From Pseudomonas iranensis (GTDB taxonomy: Bacteria; Pseudomonadota; Gammaproteobacteria; Pseudomonadales; Pseudomonadaceae), in the NCBI RefSeq assembly GCF_014268585.2, contig NZ_CP077092.1, positions 1,674,001-1,738,000 on the forward strand: a stretch of DNA of 64,000 nucleotides. Direction: 5' to 3'. Both the position numbers and the translations under genes were made by a program. Position 1 is the stretch's first letter. Each line of letters starts with the position of its first letter. The notes beneath the pieces were generated by a model, which saw nothing but the letters and a program-made list of their open reading frames with translations, did no database searches and was not told where the DNA came from. Below, piece by piece: positions 44,811 to 53,730 of the stretch.

Positions 44811-44825
44811 TTATTGAACAAGACG

Positions 44826-44864
44826 AAGCCCCCGTAATCATTGCTGATTACGGGGGCTTTTTCG
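44826..44864 (+). terminator. Rho-independent terminator after tRNA-Ser
   Basis: A 15-bp perfect stem AAGCCCCCGTAATCA/TGATTACGGGGGCTT with a TTGC loop is followed by a T run. It ends tRNA-Ser transcription. Confidence 0.95.
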
Positions 44865-44930
44865 TTTCTGGCGTTTTGTTCGTTACGCTTTTCGGGTACA
44901 ACCTGCCGACTGCATAAAAGGAACAGCTCG

Positions 44931-46286
44931 ATGAGTGAAGTTCAGCCGTTGGCGGGGGATGACGATGTGAAGCCGCAGGCCGTGAGCCTGCGCGAGGCTT
45001 TCTGGTTCTGGTTGAAGCTGGGCTTTATCAGTTTCGGCGGGCCGGCCGGGCAGATTTCGATCATGCACCAGGAGTTGGTCGAGCGGCGGCGCTGGATTTC
45101 CGAGCGGCGTTTTCTGCATGCCTTGAACTATTGCATGTTGCTGCCCGGGCCTGAGGCGCAGCAGTTGGCGACTTATATTGGCTGGCTGATGCATCGGAGC
45201 TGGGGCGGGATTGTGGCCGGGGCGTTGTTCGTGTTGCCGTCGCTGTTCATCCTGATTTTCCTGTCGTGGCTCTATATCGCCTTCGGTGAAGTGCCGGTGG
45301 TGGCGGGGCTGTTTTACGGGATCAAGCCTGCGGTGACGGCCATTGTCGTGCAAGCGGCGCATCGCATCGGTTCGCGGGCGCTGAAGAACAATTGGCTGTG
45401 GGCGATTGCGGCGGCGTCGTTTACCGCAATCTTTGCGTTTAATGTGCCGTTCCCGTTGATCGTGCTGGGTGCGGCGGTGATTGGCTATTTCGGCGGTCGA
45501 CTGGCACCGGAGAAATTCAGGGCCGGCGGGCATAGCGCAGCGAAGAAGTCTTTCGGCGCGGCGTTGATTGACGACGACACGCCAACCCCGGCCCATGCCC
45601 GTTTCAGCTGGACGAAACTGGCCACGCTCGCCGTGATCGGTGCCGCGCTTTGGGCGTTGCCGATGGGAGTATTGACCGCGCTATTCGGCTGGCAGGGCAC
45701 GTTGACGCAAATGAGCTGGTTCTTCACCAAGGCAGCGCTGCTCACCTTCGGTGGAGCTTATGCGGTGCTGCCCTATGTCTATCAAGGTGCGGTCGGTCAC
45801 TACGGCTGGCTGACCCCGACGCAGATGATCGACGGCCTGGCGCTGGGCGAAACGACGCCGGGGCCGCTGATCATGGTGGTGGCGTTTGTCGGTTTTGTCG
45901 GCGCTTATGTGACGCAGGTGTTCGGCGCCGATCAGGTGTTTTTCGCCGGAGCGGTCGCCGCCGCGCTGGTGACGTGGTTCACCTTTCTGCCTTCCTTCCT
46001 GTTCATCCTCGCCGGCGGCCCGCTGGTGGAGTCAACGCACGACGAACTCAAATTCACCGCCCCACTGACCGCGATCACCGCTGCGGTGGTTGGGGTGATT
46101 CTCAATCTGGCGTGTTTCTTCGGCTACCACGTGCTCTGGCCGCAAGGGTTCAGCGGCAGCCTGGATTGGCCCTCGGCGTTGATCGCCATTGCGGCGGCCA
46201 TTGCGCTGTTTCGCTTCAAGCGCGGAGTGATTCAGGTGTTGCTGGGCTGTGCGTTGGTTGGGTTGGTGGTGCATTTGCTGCGTTAG
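44931..46286 (+). CDS. chrA: Chromate transporter ChrA
   Basis: This 451-residue long-chain CHR protein exports chromate. It is an internal duplication: the first half has LGFISFGGPAGQISIMHQE and the LNYCMLLPGPEAQQLATYIG motif, the second half LLTFGGAYAVLPYV and LALGETTPGPLIMV. About ten to thirteen membrane segments are visible. The start at MSEVQPLAGDD (ATG 44931) follows AAAGGAAC. No chrB regulator is adjacent. Confidence 0.92.
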   Translation: MSEVQPLAGDDDVKPQAVSLREAFWFWLKLGFISFGGPAGQISIMHQELVERRRWISERRFLHALNYCMLLPGPEAQQLATYIGWLMHRSWGGIVAGALFVLPSLFILIFLSWLYIAFGEVPVVAGLFYGIKPAVTAIVVQAAHRIGSRALKNNWLWAIAAASFTAIFAFNVPFPLIVLGAAVIGYFGGRLAPEKFRAGGHSAAKKSFGAALIDDDTPTPAHARFSWTKLATLAVIGAALWALPMGVLTALFGWQGTLTQMSWFFTKAALLTFGGAYAVLPYVYQGAVGHYGWLTPTQMIDGLALGETTPGPLIMVVAFVGFVGAYVTQVFGADQVFFAGAVAAALVTWFTFLPSFLFILAGGPLVESTHDELKFTAPLTAITAAVVGVILNLACFFGYHVLWPQGFSGSLDWPSALIAIAAAIALFRFKRGVIQVLLGCALVGLVVHLLR

Positions 46287-46524
46287 TGATCGCGGCGCTG
46301 GAAATCGAATCGCGCGCTGGAGACTCGATTCCGGCAATAAGTTCCGGTCATTCCAGTGCGAATATCCCCAGCGGTATAGCCCCGTTTCGCTTGTTGGCGC
46401 GGTTCAAACCATTTGTCCTGTCGCCGCAAATTTTTTGAAATTTCCGCAACGACAATGCTTCACAAAAGGGTAGGCAAACTTTTACCCAGAACTTGCCACG
46501 CTTACCCGACTGAGGAGATTTGTC

Positions 46525-47409
46525 ATGTTTCTACATAACAAGCGACTTCAATACACCGTTCGTGTCGCCGAGCCCAATCCGGGGCTGGCCAATCTGTTGC
46601 TCGAGCAGTTTGGCGGCGCACAAGGTGAACTGGCGGCGGCTTCGCGCTATTTCACTCAAGCCCTGGCCGAGGACGATCCGGGACGCAAGGACTTGCTGAT
46701 GGATATCGCCACTGAAGAACTCAGCCATTTGGAAATCATTGGCTCGATCATCGTCATGCTCAACAAGGGCGCCAAAGGCCGGATGGCCGAAGGCGTCGAA
46801 CAGGAGGGCGAGCTGTATCGCTCGCTCAATGGCAACGGCAATGACTCGCACATCACCAGCCTGCTCTACGGTGCCGGTTCGCCGCTGACCAACTCGGCCG
46901 GCGTACCCTGGACGGCGGCATACATCGATACGATCGGCGAGCCCACTGCCGACATGCGCTCCAACATCGCTGCAGAAGCGCGGGCCAAGATTGTTTACGA
47001 GCGCTTGATGAACGTGACCGATGACCCCGGCGTGAAAGAGGCACTGGGTTTTCTCATGACCCGTGAGATCGCCCACCAGTTGTCGTTCGAAAAAGCCCTG
47101 CATTCGATTCAGCCCAACTTCCCGCAAGGCAAGCTGCCCGGCATGCCTGAGTTCACCAACGTCTACTTCAACATGTCGCAAGGAACCGAAAGCATGCGCG
47201 GGCCGTGGAATCAGGGCGACGATTGGGAGTTTGTCGAAAGCCCGACGCCGGCGGTCGACGGCGGCGACGGCCTGGCCACCGTGCAACTGGACAGCGCCGA
47301 CGAAGCGCTGCTGGAAAACATGAAAATGCGCACCATGTCCGACCCCAACAGCGAGCCGGTCACCGGTGCGGATCTGGGCTCCGGCGCGCAGGCCAAGCCT
47401 GGTTTGTAA
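46525..47409 (+). CDS. Manganese-dependent catalase
   Basis: This 294-residue non-heme catalase disproportionates hydrogen peroxide with a dinuclear Mn centre. The ferritin-like four-helix bundle carries ligands in QGELAAASRYF, ATEELSHLEIIG and TREIAHQLSFEKAL. A Gly/Pro-rich C-terminal tail follows (about 245-294). The ATG follows GAGGAGATTTGTC. It is 77 bp before a DUF892 gene, a frequent pairing in stress-response loci. The cluster probably serves stationary-phase or desiccation stress. Confidence 0.93.
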   Translation: MFLHNKRLQYTVRVAEPNPGLANLLLEQFGGAQGELAAASRYFTQALAEDDPGRKDLLMDIATEELSHLEIIGSIIVMLNKGAKGRMAEGVEQEGELYRSLNGNGNDSHITSLLYGAGSPLTNSAGVPWTAAYIDTIGEPTADMRSNIAAEARAKIVYERLMNVTDDPGVKEALGFLMTREIAHQLSFEKALHSIQPNFPQGKLPGMPEFTNVYFNMSQGTESMRGPWNQGDDWEFVESPTPAVDGGDGLATVQLDSADEALLENMKMRTMSDPNSEPVTGADLGSGAQAKPGL

Positions 47410-47416
47410 GGCACGT

Positions 47417-47447
47417 GGGGCGCGCCGGACATCAGGCGGCGCGCCCC
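47417..47447 (+). terminator. 11-bp GC-rich hairpin between Mn catalase and DUF892 genes
   Basis: A perfect stem GGGGCGCGCCG/CGGCGCGCCCC with a 9-base loop follows the catalase stop by 7 bp. There is no T tract, so it may attenuate or protect the upstream mRNA 3' end rather than fully terminate. Confidence 0.55.
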
Positions 47448-47486
47448 GGTTGATCACTGTGAAATCATCAAGAAGAGGACTCGACA

Positions 47487-47996
47487 ATGGCTACTCCACA
47501 GGAAAACCTGCTCGACTGGCTGCGTGACGCCCATGCCATGGAGCAACAGGCCGAGCAGATGCTCAAGGCGCAATCCAAGCGTCTGGAACATTACCCGCAG
47601 CTCAAGGCGCGCATCGATCAGCACATCGAAGAAACCCTCGGCCAGCAGAAGCTCATCGACGAATGCCTGCAACGATTGGGGGGCGATTCTTCGACGATCA
47701 AGGACCTGGGCGGCAAATTGATGGCGTTCGGTCAGGCTGTTGGCGGCTCCTTGATGAGCGATGAAGTCATCAAGGGCGCTATGGCCGGCTACGTTTTCGA
47801 GAACATGGAAGTCGCCAGCTACACCGTGCTTATTGCAGCGGCGAAAGCGGCGGGGGACACGCAAACTCAGAAGGCCTGCGAACAGATTCTGCCGCAGGAA
47901 GTGGCCATGGCTGAATGGCTGCTCAAGCATTTGCCGCAACTGACCGACGCGTTTCTCGAACGCTCGGCGGATCCGGACAAGGAAGCCAAGAAATAA
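47487..47996 (+). CDS. Ferritin-like DUF892 (YciE/YciF) protein
   Basis: This 169-residue protein of the DUF892 family is built of four long helices, with Glu/His ligands in LRDAHAMEQQAEQML and HIEETLGQQKLIDECL and again in FENMEVASYTVL and PQEVAMAEWLL. Members bind two metal ions and appear with stress proteins, though the reaction is unclear. The ATG follows GAGGAC. It is in operon order with the Mn catalase and ends before a hairpin shared with the convergent rnz gene. Confidence 0.88.
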   Translation: MATPQENLLDWLRDAHAMEQQAEQMLKAQSKRLEHYPQLKARIDQHIEETLGQQKLIDECLQRLGGDSSTIKDLGGKLMAFGQAVGGSLMSDEVIKGAMAGYVFENMEVASYTVLIAAAKAAGDTQTQKACEQILPQEVAMAEWLLKHLPQLTDAFLERSADPDKEAKK

Positions 47997-48008
47997 CCGC
48001 ACCTACCA

Positions 48009-48035
48009 GCGTCCGCCCACCATCCGGGCGGACGC
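48009..48035. terminator. Hairpin between convergent DUF892 and rnz genes
   Basis: A perfect 10-bp stem GCGTCCGCCC/GGGCGGACGC with a 7-base loop lies 10 bp from both stop codons. No T run is present, so termination strength is uncertain. Confidence 0.55.
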
Positions 48036-48044
48036 GGTATCGAA

Positions 48045-49034
48045 TTACGGCGCGACCTGCAGCGGTTTGCGCTCGATTGCCACGGGCTGTAAATGCCCAA
48101 AGCGGTCGAGGTGATAACGCTGCAGATCCCGCGCCAGAATCAGTTGGCCGTTATACAGCGCCGCCGCTTCACTGCGCACATCTTCGATCGACGGACTCAC
48201 CGCCGGGTTGGTCTGATAGCGTGCGCTGAAGTGCGTCAGCACCAGATTGCGCACCCCAGCGGATTCGGCGAAACCGGCGACAGCGGCGGCGCTACTGTGG
48301 CCGTAACTGGCACGAGCGCGGTCGATTGCTGCCTGCACGAATGTCGCTTCATGCACCAGCACATCCGCCGATTGCGCCACTTCTGCCAGCAGTGCCGGCC
48401 GATCGTTATCGCCGCAGACGATGATGCGCCGATCAGGTCGCGCGCTCAGCAGATAGTCGCGAGCGTGCAGCATCCGCCCGTCAACCTCCACGTCCTGACC
48501 ATGGGCCAACTGACCCCAGAGCGGGCCGCGTTCGATGCCTTCAGCGTCGAGTCGCTGCACGTCGAGACGCGGTTCCGGATCGGACTCGGTAAATACATAA
48601 CCGTGACACGGCACACGGTGGGACAACTCGACGGTCTGCACCTGAACGTTGAGGTTGCGCCATTCGGTAAGCGTTTCCACAGCGTGCAGGTTGATCTCGA
48701 AGGGCAGATGCGATTGCGTCACCTCCAGGCTCATTCTCAGCCACGGATGCAGCGCCGCCGGCAGAATAATGTCCAGCGGCCGCGTGCGTCCGGACATGCC
48801 GGTGCTCGCCAGCAGACCCGGCAAGCCCAGGCAGTGATCGGCGTGCACATGAGTGATGAAAATCGCCCGCAATTCACTCAGTGACAGCGGCGTGCGCAGC
48901 ACCTGATGCTGGGTGCCTTCACCGCAATCGATCAGGTACCAGCCCTTGCCGGCAGAGGCGATCAATGCTGTTGCGCTGACGTTGCGCTGGCGGGTCGGCA
49001 CGCCGGCAGACGTGCCCAGAAACAACAAATCCAC
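48045..49034 (-). CDS. rnz: Ribonuclease Z
   Basis: This 329-residue MBL-fold nuclease processes tRNA 3' ends. The motif [13 protein letters not shown] near residues 60-72 supplies metal ligands, with further His/Asp in HEATF and LTHFSARY. The GTG start at 49034 ([18 protein letters not shown]) has GGGAG 8 bases upstream and matches the conserved N-terminus; the longer frame upstream is not conserved-looking. It is divergent from the LOV kinase with 196 bp between. Confidence 0.9.
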   Translation of the reverse strand: MDLLFLGTSAGVPTRQRNVSATALIASAGKGWYLIDCGEGTQHQVLRTPLSLSELRAIFITHVHADHCLGLPGLLASTGMSGRTRPLDIILPAALHPWLRMSLEVTQSHLPFEINLHAVETLTEWRNLNVQVQTVELSHRVPCHGYVFTESDPEPRLDVQRLDAEGIERGPLWGQLAHGQDVEVDGRMLHARDYLLSARPDRRIIVCGDNDRPALLAEVAQSADVLVHEATFVQAAIDRARASYGHSSAAAVAGFAESAGVRNLVLTHFSARYQTNPAVSPSIEDVRSEAAALYNGQLILARDLQRYHLDRFGHLQPVAIERKPLQVAP

Positions 49035-49230
49035 GGTGGTTCTCCCTGGCGGATCGGATTTCAGATCTTGCGTGCAGTTCTCGGTGAGCTTTCGACAATC
49101 AGCGAGGCGATTCGGATCCATCGAAGTACCGGGACAATTCATCGGACACCCGCCGTTGCGGTGTGCGGCCTTGGCACTTCGCTCGCTGATGATGGTCACA
49201 GCGAAACGGAGTCACTTAGCGGAGGTCAAC

Positions 49231-50808
49231 TTGCCCAGAAAATCCAGGCCGATCGTCGACCGCGCCGATGCGGCGACCCTTTCGCAAGAACGCAAAGATG
49301 TGTTTTTCGCGGCGGTGCAGGTCAGCCGCATGGCCATGATTGTCACCGATCCAGCGCAGCCCGACGATCCCATCATTTTTGCCAACAATGCGTTTCTTGA
49401 ACTCAGCGGCTACGAGCTGGAAGAAGTGCTCGGGCGCAACTGCAGGTTTCTGCAAGGCGAGCAGACTGATCGTTCCGTCTTGCAACAGGTCAAGCAAGCG
49501 CTGAAACATCAACACGAAACCTGCGTGGAGGTACTCAACTATCGCAAGGATGGCTCGTCGTTCTGGAACGAGCTGTTTATCGCGCCACTATTCAACGAGC
49601 GCGGGCAACTGGTGTATTTCTTCGCCTCGCAAATGGACGTCAGCCGCCGACGCGACGCCGAGGACGGCCTGCGCTACAGCGAGAACATGGAAGCGCTGGG
49701 CCAGTTGACCGGTGGCATCGCCCACGATTTCAACAATCTGCTGCAAGTGATGATCGGCTACATCGAGCTGATCCAGCATACCGCCAAGCGGCCGAGCATC
49801 GATCCGCAGCGTATCGTGGTAGGCGCCGGTCACGCCCGTGCGGCGGCGGAAAAAGCGCGCCTGCTGACTCAGCATCTGCTGGCGTTCTCCCGCCGACAAC
49901 GGCTCGAAGGCCGGGTGATCAATCTCAATGCCTTGCTTGAGCGCTCTGCGCTGCCGTCGCATGAATCCGCCGATCTGGAACCGCGATTCGAACTGGCCGA
50001 GGACTTGTGGAACTGCCGGCTCGACCCGGCGCAGGCCGAGATGGCACTGAATCATCTGCTGTCCAATGCCCGCGATGCGTTGGGGCAGCAGCAACAGCCG
50101 GTGATCACCGTGCAGACCCGCAACGTCGTTGTCCCGGACGCGACCGATCCGCATCAGAGCGGAGTGGCGGCGGGGCGTTACGTCTGCATCGCGATCGCCG
50201 ATAACGGCGTGGGCATTGCCGCCGACGATCTCGACAAGGTCATGGAGCCGTTCTACACCACGAAAGAGGAAGGTAGCGGCGCTGGCCTCGGGCTATCGAT
50301 GGTCTATGGCTTCGTCAAGCAATCCGGCGGTGTGGTCAAAATCGAATCGACGCCGGGGCTCGGCACCACGGTGCGCCTGTTCTTCCCGGCGGATGACAGT
50401 CAGCTATCGGCACCTGGCTCCACTGAAACCGCAGAAAACCTCAAGGGCACGGAGCGCATCCTGATCGTCGAGGATCGCGCCGAAGTCGCTGAACTGGCGC
50501 GCTTCGTACTGTCCGAACAGGGTTACCGGACCACCATCGCTGCAGACGCGAGCGAGGCGCTGGCGATGTTGCAGAGTAGCGAATTTGAGCTGGTCTTCAC
50601 CGATCTGGTCATGCCCGGTGAGATGAACGGGCTGGCACTGGCGCGAGAAATCAGCCAGCGCTATCCGGCCATGAAAATCCTGCTGACGACCGGCTACTGC
50701 GCGGACAAGTCGACGCCCAATGAGCTGGCTGACAATGAGTTCGAATTGATCGCCAAGCCCTACGCGCCGGTGGATCTGCTGCGCAAGCTGCGCTCGATGC
50801 TCGGCTGA
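49231..50808 (+). CDS. LOV-domain hybrid histidine kinase (blue-light sensor)
   Basis: This 525-residue soluble protein has a LOV/PAS domain (about 22-140) with the photoactive motif GRNCRFLQ (Cys71), which forms the flavin adduct under blue light. Next come a dimerisation domain with H-box GGIAHDFNN (His165), an ATPase domain (N-box LNHLLSNARDAL, G1 ADNGVGI, G2 GSGAGLGLSMV) and a receiver domain with Asp458 in FTDLVMPG. The layout is that of the LOV-HK known in P. syringae. The TTG at 49231 has GGAGG 7 bases upstream and is preferred; an in-frame ATG about 14 codons earlier is possible. Confidence 0.9.
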   Translation: MPRKSRPIVDRADAATLSQERKDVFFAAVQVSRMAMIVTDPAQPDDPIIFANNAFLELSGYELEEVLGRNCRFLQGEQTDRSVLQQVKQALKHQHETCVEVLNYRKDGSSFWNELFIAPLFNERGQLVYFFASQMDVSRRRDAEDGLRYSENMEALGQLTGGIAHDFNNLLQVMIGYIELIQHTAKRPSIDPQRIVVGAGHARAAAEKARLLTQHLLAFSRRQRLEGRVINLNALLERSALPSHESADLEPRFELAEDLWNCRLDPAQAEMALNHLLSNARDALGQQQQPVITVQTRNVVVPDATDPHQSGVAAGRYVCIAIADNGVGIAADDLDKVMEPFYTTKEEGSGAGLGLSMVYGFVKQSGGVVKIESTPGLGTTVRLFFPADDSQLSAPGSTETAENLKGTERILIVEDRAEVAELARFVLSEQGYRTTIAADASEALAMLQSSEFELVFTDLVMPGEMNGLALAREISQRYPAMKILLTTGYCADKSTPNELADNEFELIAKPYAPVDLLRKLRSMLG

Positions 50809-50898
50809 AAAAACGAACTGTCAGCGAACGTTCGGCGTCCATCCTTAAGACCACATTGAACAACCAGTGAGGGGACGATCCCCGAGGAGATGTTGGCG

Positions 50899-51129
50899 AT
50901 GAGCGATTATCCGATGGACGAAACCGATTCCGATCACCGCAACCGCCAGTTCGGCCAGGCGCTGGGGCTGGATGCTGACGAGGTGGAGTCGTGGGTCAGT
51001 GCAATCGAAGATGACGGCAGCGGCATGGGCTATGTCGTGCATTTTTCCAGCGAGACGCCGGTGGACGTACTGGCCAAGGTGCAAGGACTGGGCGAAGACC
51101 TGATGATCAATATCGGACCGATTGACTGA
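50899..51129 (+). CDS. Small acidic protein, function unknown
   Basis: A 76-residue acidic protein (SDYPMDETDSDHRN... then MGYVVHFSSETP) with no recognised domain. Start ATG 50899 is chosen because GAGGAG lies 10 bases before it; the ATG at 50890 is too close to that site. It lies between the LOV kinase and an SDR gene on the same strand, 19 bp before the SDR. Codon use looks native. Confidence 0.6.
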   Translation: MSDYPMDETDSDHRNRQFGQALGLDADEVESWVSAIEDDGSGMGYVVHFSSETPVDVLAKVQGLGEDLMINIGPID

Positions 51130-51147
51130 GGTCAGGGAGGGCGATCC

Positions 51148-52125
51148 ATGCAGGAGCAACCTTTGGTGGTGATAAGTGGCGCCAGTGCCGGCGTCGGGCG
51201 TGCGGTGGCTCACCGGTTTGCCGCTGGCGGCTACCGTATCGGCCTGTTGGCGCGTGATCCGGCGGGACTGGCCGCCACGCAAGAGGAGCTGCAAGCGTAT
51301 GGCGTTCAGGTTGAAACCGTTAGCGTCGATGTCGCCGATGCGCTCGCCGTGCAGCAGGCCGCCCAGCAACTGGAAACCGCACTTGGGCCGTTGGCGGTCT
51401 GGGTCAACGCGGCGATGGTCACGGTGCTTGCGCCGATAGAACAATTGTCCGCCGCCGAGATCGAGCGCGTCACTCAGGTGACCTATCTCGGCACGGTTCA
51501 TGGCACCTTGGCGGCGCTGTCGTTGATGCGTCCGCGCAACAAGGGCCTGATCATCCAGGTCGGCTCGGCACTGGCCTATCGCGCCATTCCGTTGCAGGCC
51601 GCCTATTGCGGGGCGAAGTTCGCTGTGCGCGGTTTTACTGATTCATTGCGCTGTGAGTTGCTGCATGAGCGCAGCCATATTCGCGTGTGCATGGTGCAAT
51701 TGCCGGCGATCAATACCCCGCAGTTCGATTGGGCCCGCAACAAATTGCCCAAGCGTCCCCAACCGGTGCCACCGATTCACGACCCCGACGTGGCAGCACG
51801 GGCAATTTTCAGTGTGGTAAAGCATCCGCCGCGAGAGTTGTGGCTAGGGTGGTCGACGATCAAAGCGATTGTCGGCCAGTCGGTCATGCCGGGTTTGCTC
51901 GACCGCCTGATGGCGCGCGCCGCCTGGTCCGGTCAGCAGACCAATGAGCCTGAAGACAACGAGCACCCGGACAACCTGTTCGAAGCGCAGCCGGATCGGC
52001 ATCAGATTCGCGGCCGCTTCGTCGGCCGTTCCAGGGATGCGGCGCTGGCCTTGACCTCGACGCAAGTGCTTGCGGTGTCTGCGCTGATCGCCGGCCTCGT
52101 GGCCGTGGTGCTTCTACAGCTCTGA
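51148..52125 (+). CDS. Short-chain dehydrogenase/reductase with C-terminal membrane anchor
   Basis: This 325-residue SDR has the dinucleotide motif SGASAGVGRAVAHRFA near residues 10-25, catalytic Ser in VGSALAYR and the YCGAK Tyr-Lys pair near 152-156. It is longer than a classical SDR. The end (about 305-325, VLAVSALIAGLVAVVLLQL) is a membrane helix, so the enzyme is probably tethered to the inner membrane. The substrate is unknown. Similar SDRs occur in stress loci. The last 12 bp overlap the convergent GH13 gene. Confidence 0.86.
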   Translation: MQEQPLVVISGASAGVGRAVAHRFAAGGYRIGLLARDPAGLAATQEELQAYGVQVETVSVDVADALAVQQAAQQLETALGPLAVWVNAAMVTVLAPIEQLSAAEIERVTQVTYLGTVHGTLAALSLMRPRNKGLIIQVGSALAYRAIPLQAAYCGAKFAVRGFTDSLRCELLHERSHIRVCMVQLPAINTPQFDWARNKLPKRPQPVPPIHDPDVAARAIFSVVKHPPRELWLGWSTIKAIVGQSVMPGLLDRLMARAAWSGQQTNEPEDNEHPDNLFEAQPDRHQIRGRFVGRSRDAALALTSTQVLAVSALIAGLVAVVLLQL

Positions 52126-53730
52126 CGGTTGCCGGCGAAACCAGCGATAGCCGAAGCCGGCCAGGGTCAGACTCTCGTGCTCGGCGGCGGCATGATTGCG
52201 GTCTGCGAGTATCGGTTCATAGCCTTTCAACGTGGCATTGAGCTCGTCGCCGAGGCGCACCGGTTTACCGCTGAGATTGCAGATCATGACCGAGGACGAT
52301 TGCGCGCGGTGCACGATTGCGAATACTGCCGGATGACCGCTGTCGAGAATTTGCCATTGGCCTTCGCCGACTTCAGCAAGGTTCGCGCGCGCTTGCAGAA
52401 TGCGCCGGCAGCGACTCAGCAGCGATAGATCATCCGCTTGCTGCGCGACGACGTTGAGTTGCGCAAAAGCGAACGGCCCTTGGTCGATTATCGGTGCGGC
52501 CAGCCTGGCTGACGCGGCGGTTGAAAACCCGGCGTTGCGCTCGGCTGACCACTGCATCGGCGTACGCACCGAGAGTCTTTCCGGGCGTCGCAAGTCATCG
52601 CCCATGCCGATTTCTTCGCCGTAACGCAGAATCGGCGTGCCGGGCAGCGACGCCAGCAATGCCTGGGCCAGGGCCTGATGAGCAACGTCGCCGCGCAGCA
52701 TCGGCGCCAGGCGACGCCGGATCCCGCGACCGTAAGCGCGCATGTGCGGATCCGGTGCGAACACTTCCATGACTTCCTTGCGCTCGCGCTCGGTCAAACG
52801 TTCCAGATCCAGCTCATCATGGTTGCGCAGCCACACGGCATAACTGGCGCCATCGGGCGGTGTCGGGCGCCGGTGCAGGGCACGGATCAGCGGTTCGGCC
52901 TGACCGCGAGCCAAGGCCAGGAACAGGTGATTATTGACCCAGAAATCCAGCGCCAAAGCCAGGCGGTTGCCGTCACCGAAGTAATGGACGAAGCGCTCCG
53001 GCTCGACATCGACTTCGCCCATCAGCACGCATTCGGGATTGATCCGCCGCGCCAGCGTCGACAAGCGCTCCAGCAGCCAGACACCTTGTTCCTCGTCGCC
53101 ACCACCAGCCTGTTCCACCGCATGGGACGCTGCGTCCAGGCGAAAACCTGCCACACCCAGGTCGAGCCAATAGCCCATGATCTGCTCGATTTCCGCGACC
53201 ACCGCCGGATTGGCCAGATTCAAGTCAGGTTCATGGCGATAGAACAAATGGCGGTAAAACTGCCCGGCCTGTTCATCCCACTGCCAGATGCTGTCCTCCA
53301 CCGACGGGAAAATAGGCTGGTTACCATCGTCCACTGGCTGATCCGACCAGATGTAGTAATCACGATAGCGACTATGCCGATCACGCCGTGCTTGAACAAA
53401 CCACGGGTGCTGATTGCTGGTGTTTTGCAAAACCAGTTCCAGCACTATACGTATGCCGCGCTTGCCCGCCTCCCTGAGCAACAGGCGCCAATCCTCTTCG
53501 CTGCCGAAGCGCGGCTCGAGCTGTCGATGATCACTGATGTCATACCCGGCATCGCGAAATGGCGAAGCGAAAATCGGTAACAGCCACAGCGTGCCGACGC
53601 CCATTGTCTGCAGGTAGTCGAGTCGGTCGATGACTCCGCGCAAGTCACCGCAGCCGTCGCCGTTGCTGTCGAGGAACAGTGATGGATCAATCTGATAGAT
53701 CAGGGTTCTGCGATACCAGTCGGCGCTCAT
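52114..53730 (-). CDS. GH13 family glycosidase, trehalose synthase-like
   Basis: This 538-residue alpha-amylase superfamily enzyme has a TIM barrel with catalytic residues conserved: nucleophile Asp in GFRLDAASH, acid Glu in LMGEVDV and Asp in LRNHDELD. The start YRRTLIYQIDPSLFLDSNGDGCGDL and the NHDELD form resemble trehalose synthase and related alpha-glucan enzymes. The exact substrate cannot be fixed. It overlaps the upstream GH13 paralogue by 4 bp (ATGA), so the two are expressed together, suggesting joint alpha-glucoside or trehalose turnover. Confidence 0.83.
   Translation of the reverse strand: MSADWYRRTLIYQIDPSLFLDSNGDGCGDLRGVIDRLDYLQTMGVGTLWLLPIFASPFRDAGYDISDHRQLEPRFGSEEDWRLLLREAGKRGIRIVLELVLQNTSNQHPWFVQARRDRHSRYRDYYIWSDQPVDDGNQPIFPSVEDSIWQWDEQAGQFYRHLFYRHEPDLNLANPAVVAEIEQIMGYWLDLGVAGFRLDAASHAVEQAGGGDEEQGVWLLERLSTLARRINPECVLMGEVDVEPERFVHYFGDGNRLALALDFWVNNHLFLALARGQAEPLIRALHRRPTPPDGASYAVWLRNHDELDLERLTERERKEVMEVFAPDPHMRAYGRGIRRRLAPMLRGDVAHQALAQALLASLPGTPILRYGEEIGMGDDLRRPERLSVRTPMQWSAERNAGFSTAASARLAAPIIDQGPFAFAQLNVVAQQADDLSLLSRCRRILQARANLAEVGEGQWQILDSGHPAVFAIVHRAQSSSVMICNLSGKPVRLGDELNATLKGYEPILADRNHAAAEHESLTLAGFGYRWFRRQPSEL

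Noticed and set aside
46489..46511. GAACTT followed by CTGAGG upstream of the Mn catalase gene, resembling an AlgU promoter
   Set aside because: The spacer is too short and the would-be -10 box overlaps the ribosome site, leaving no room for a transcript start.
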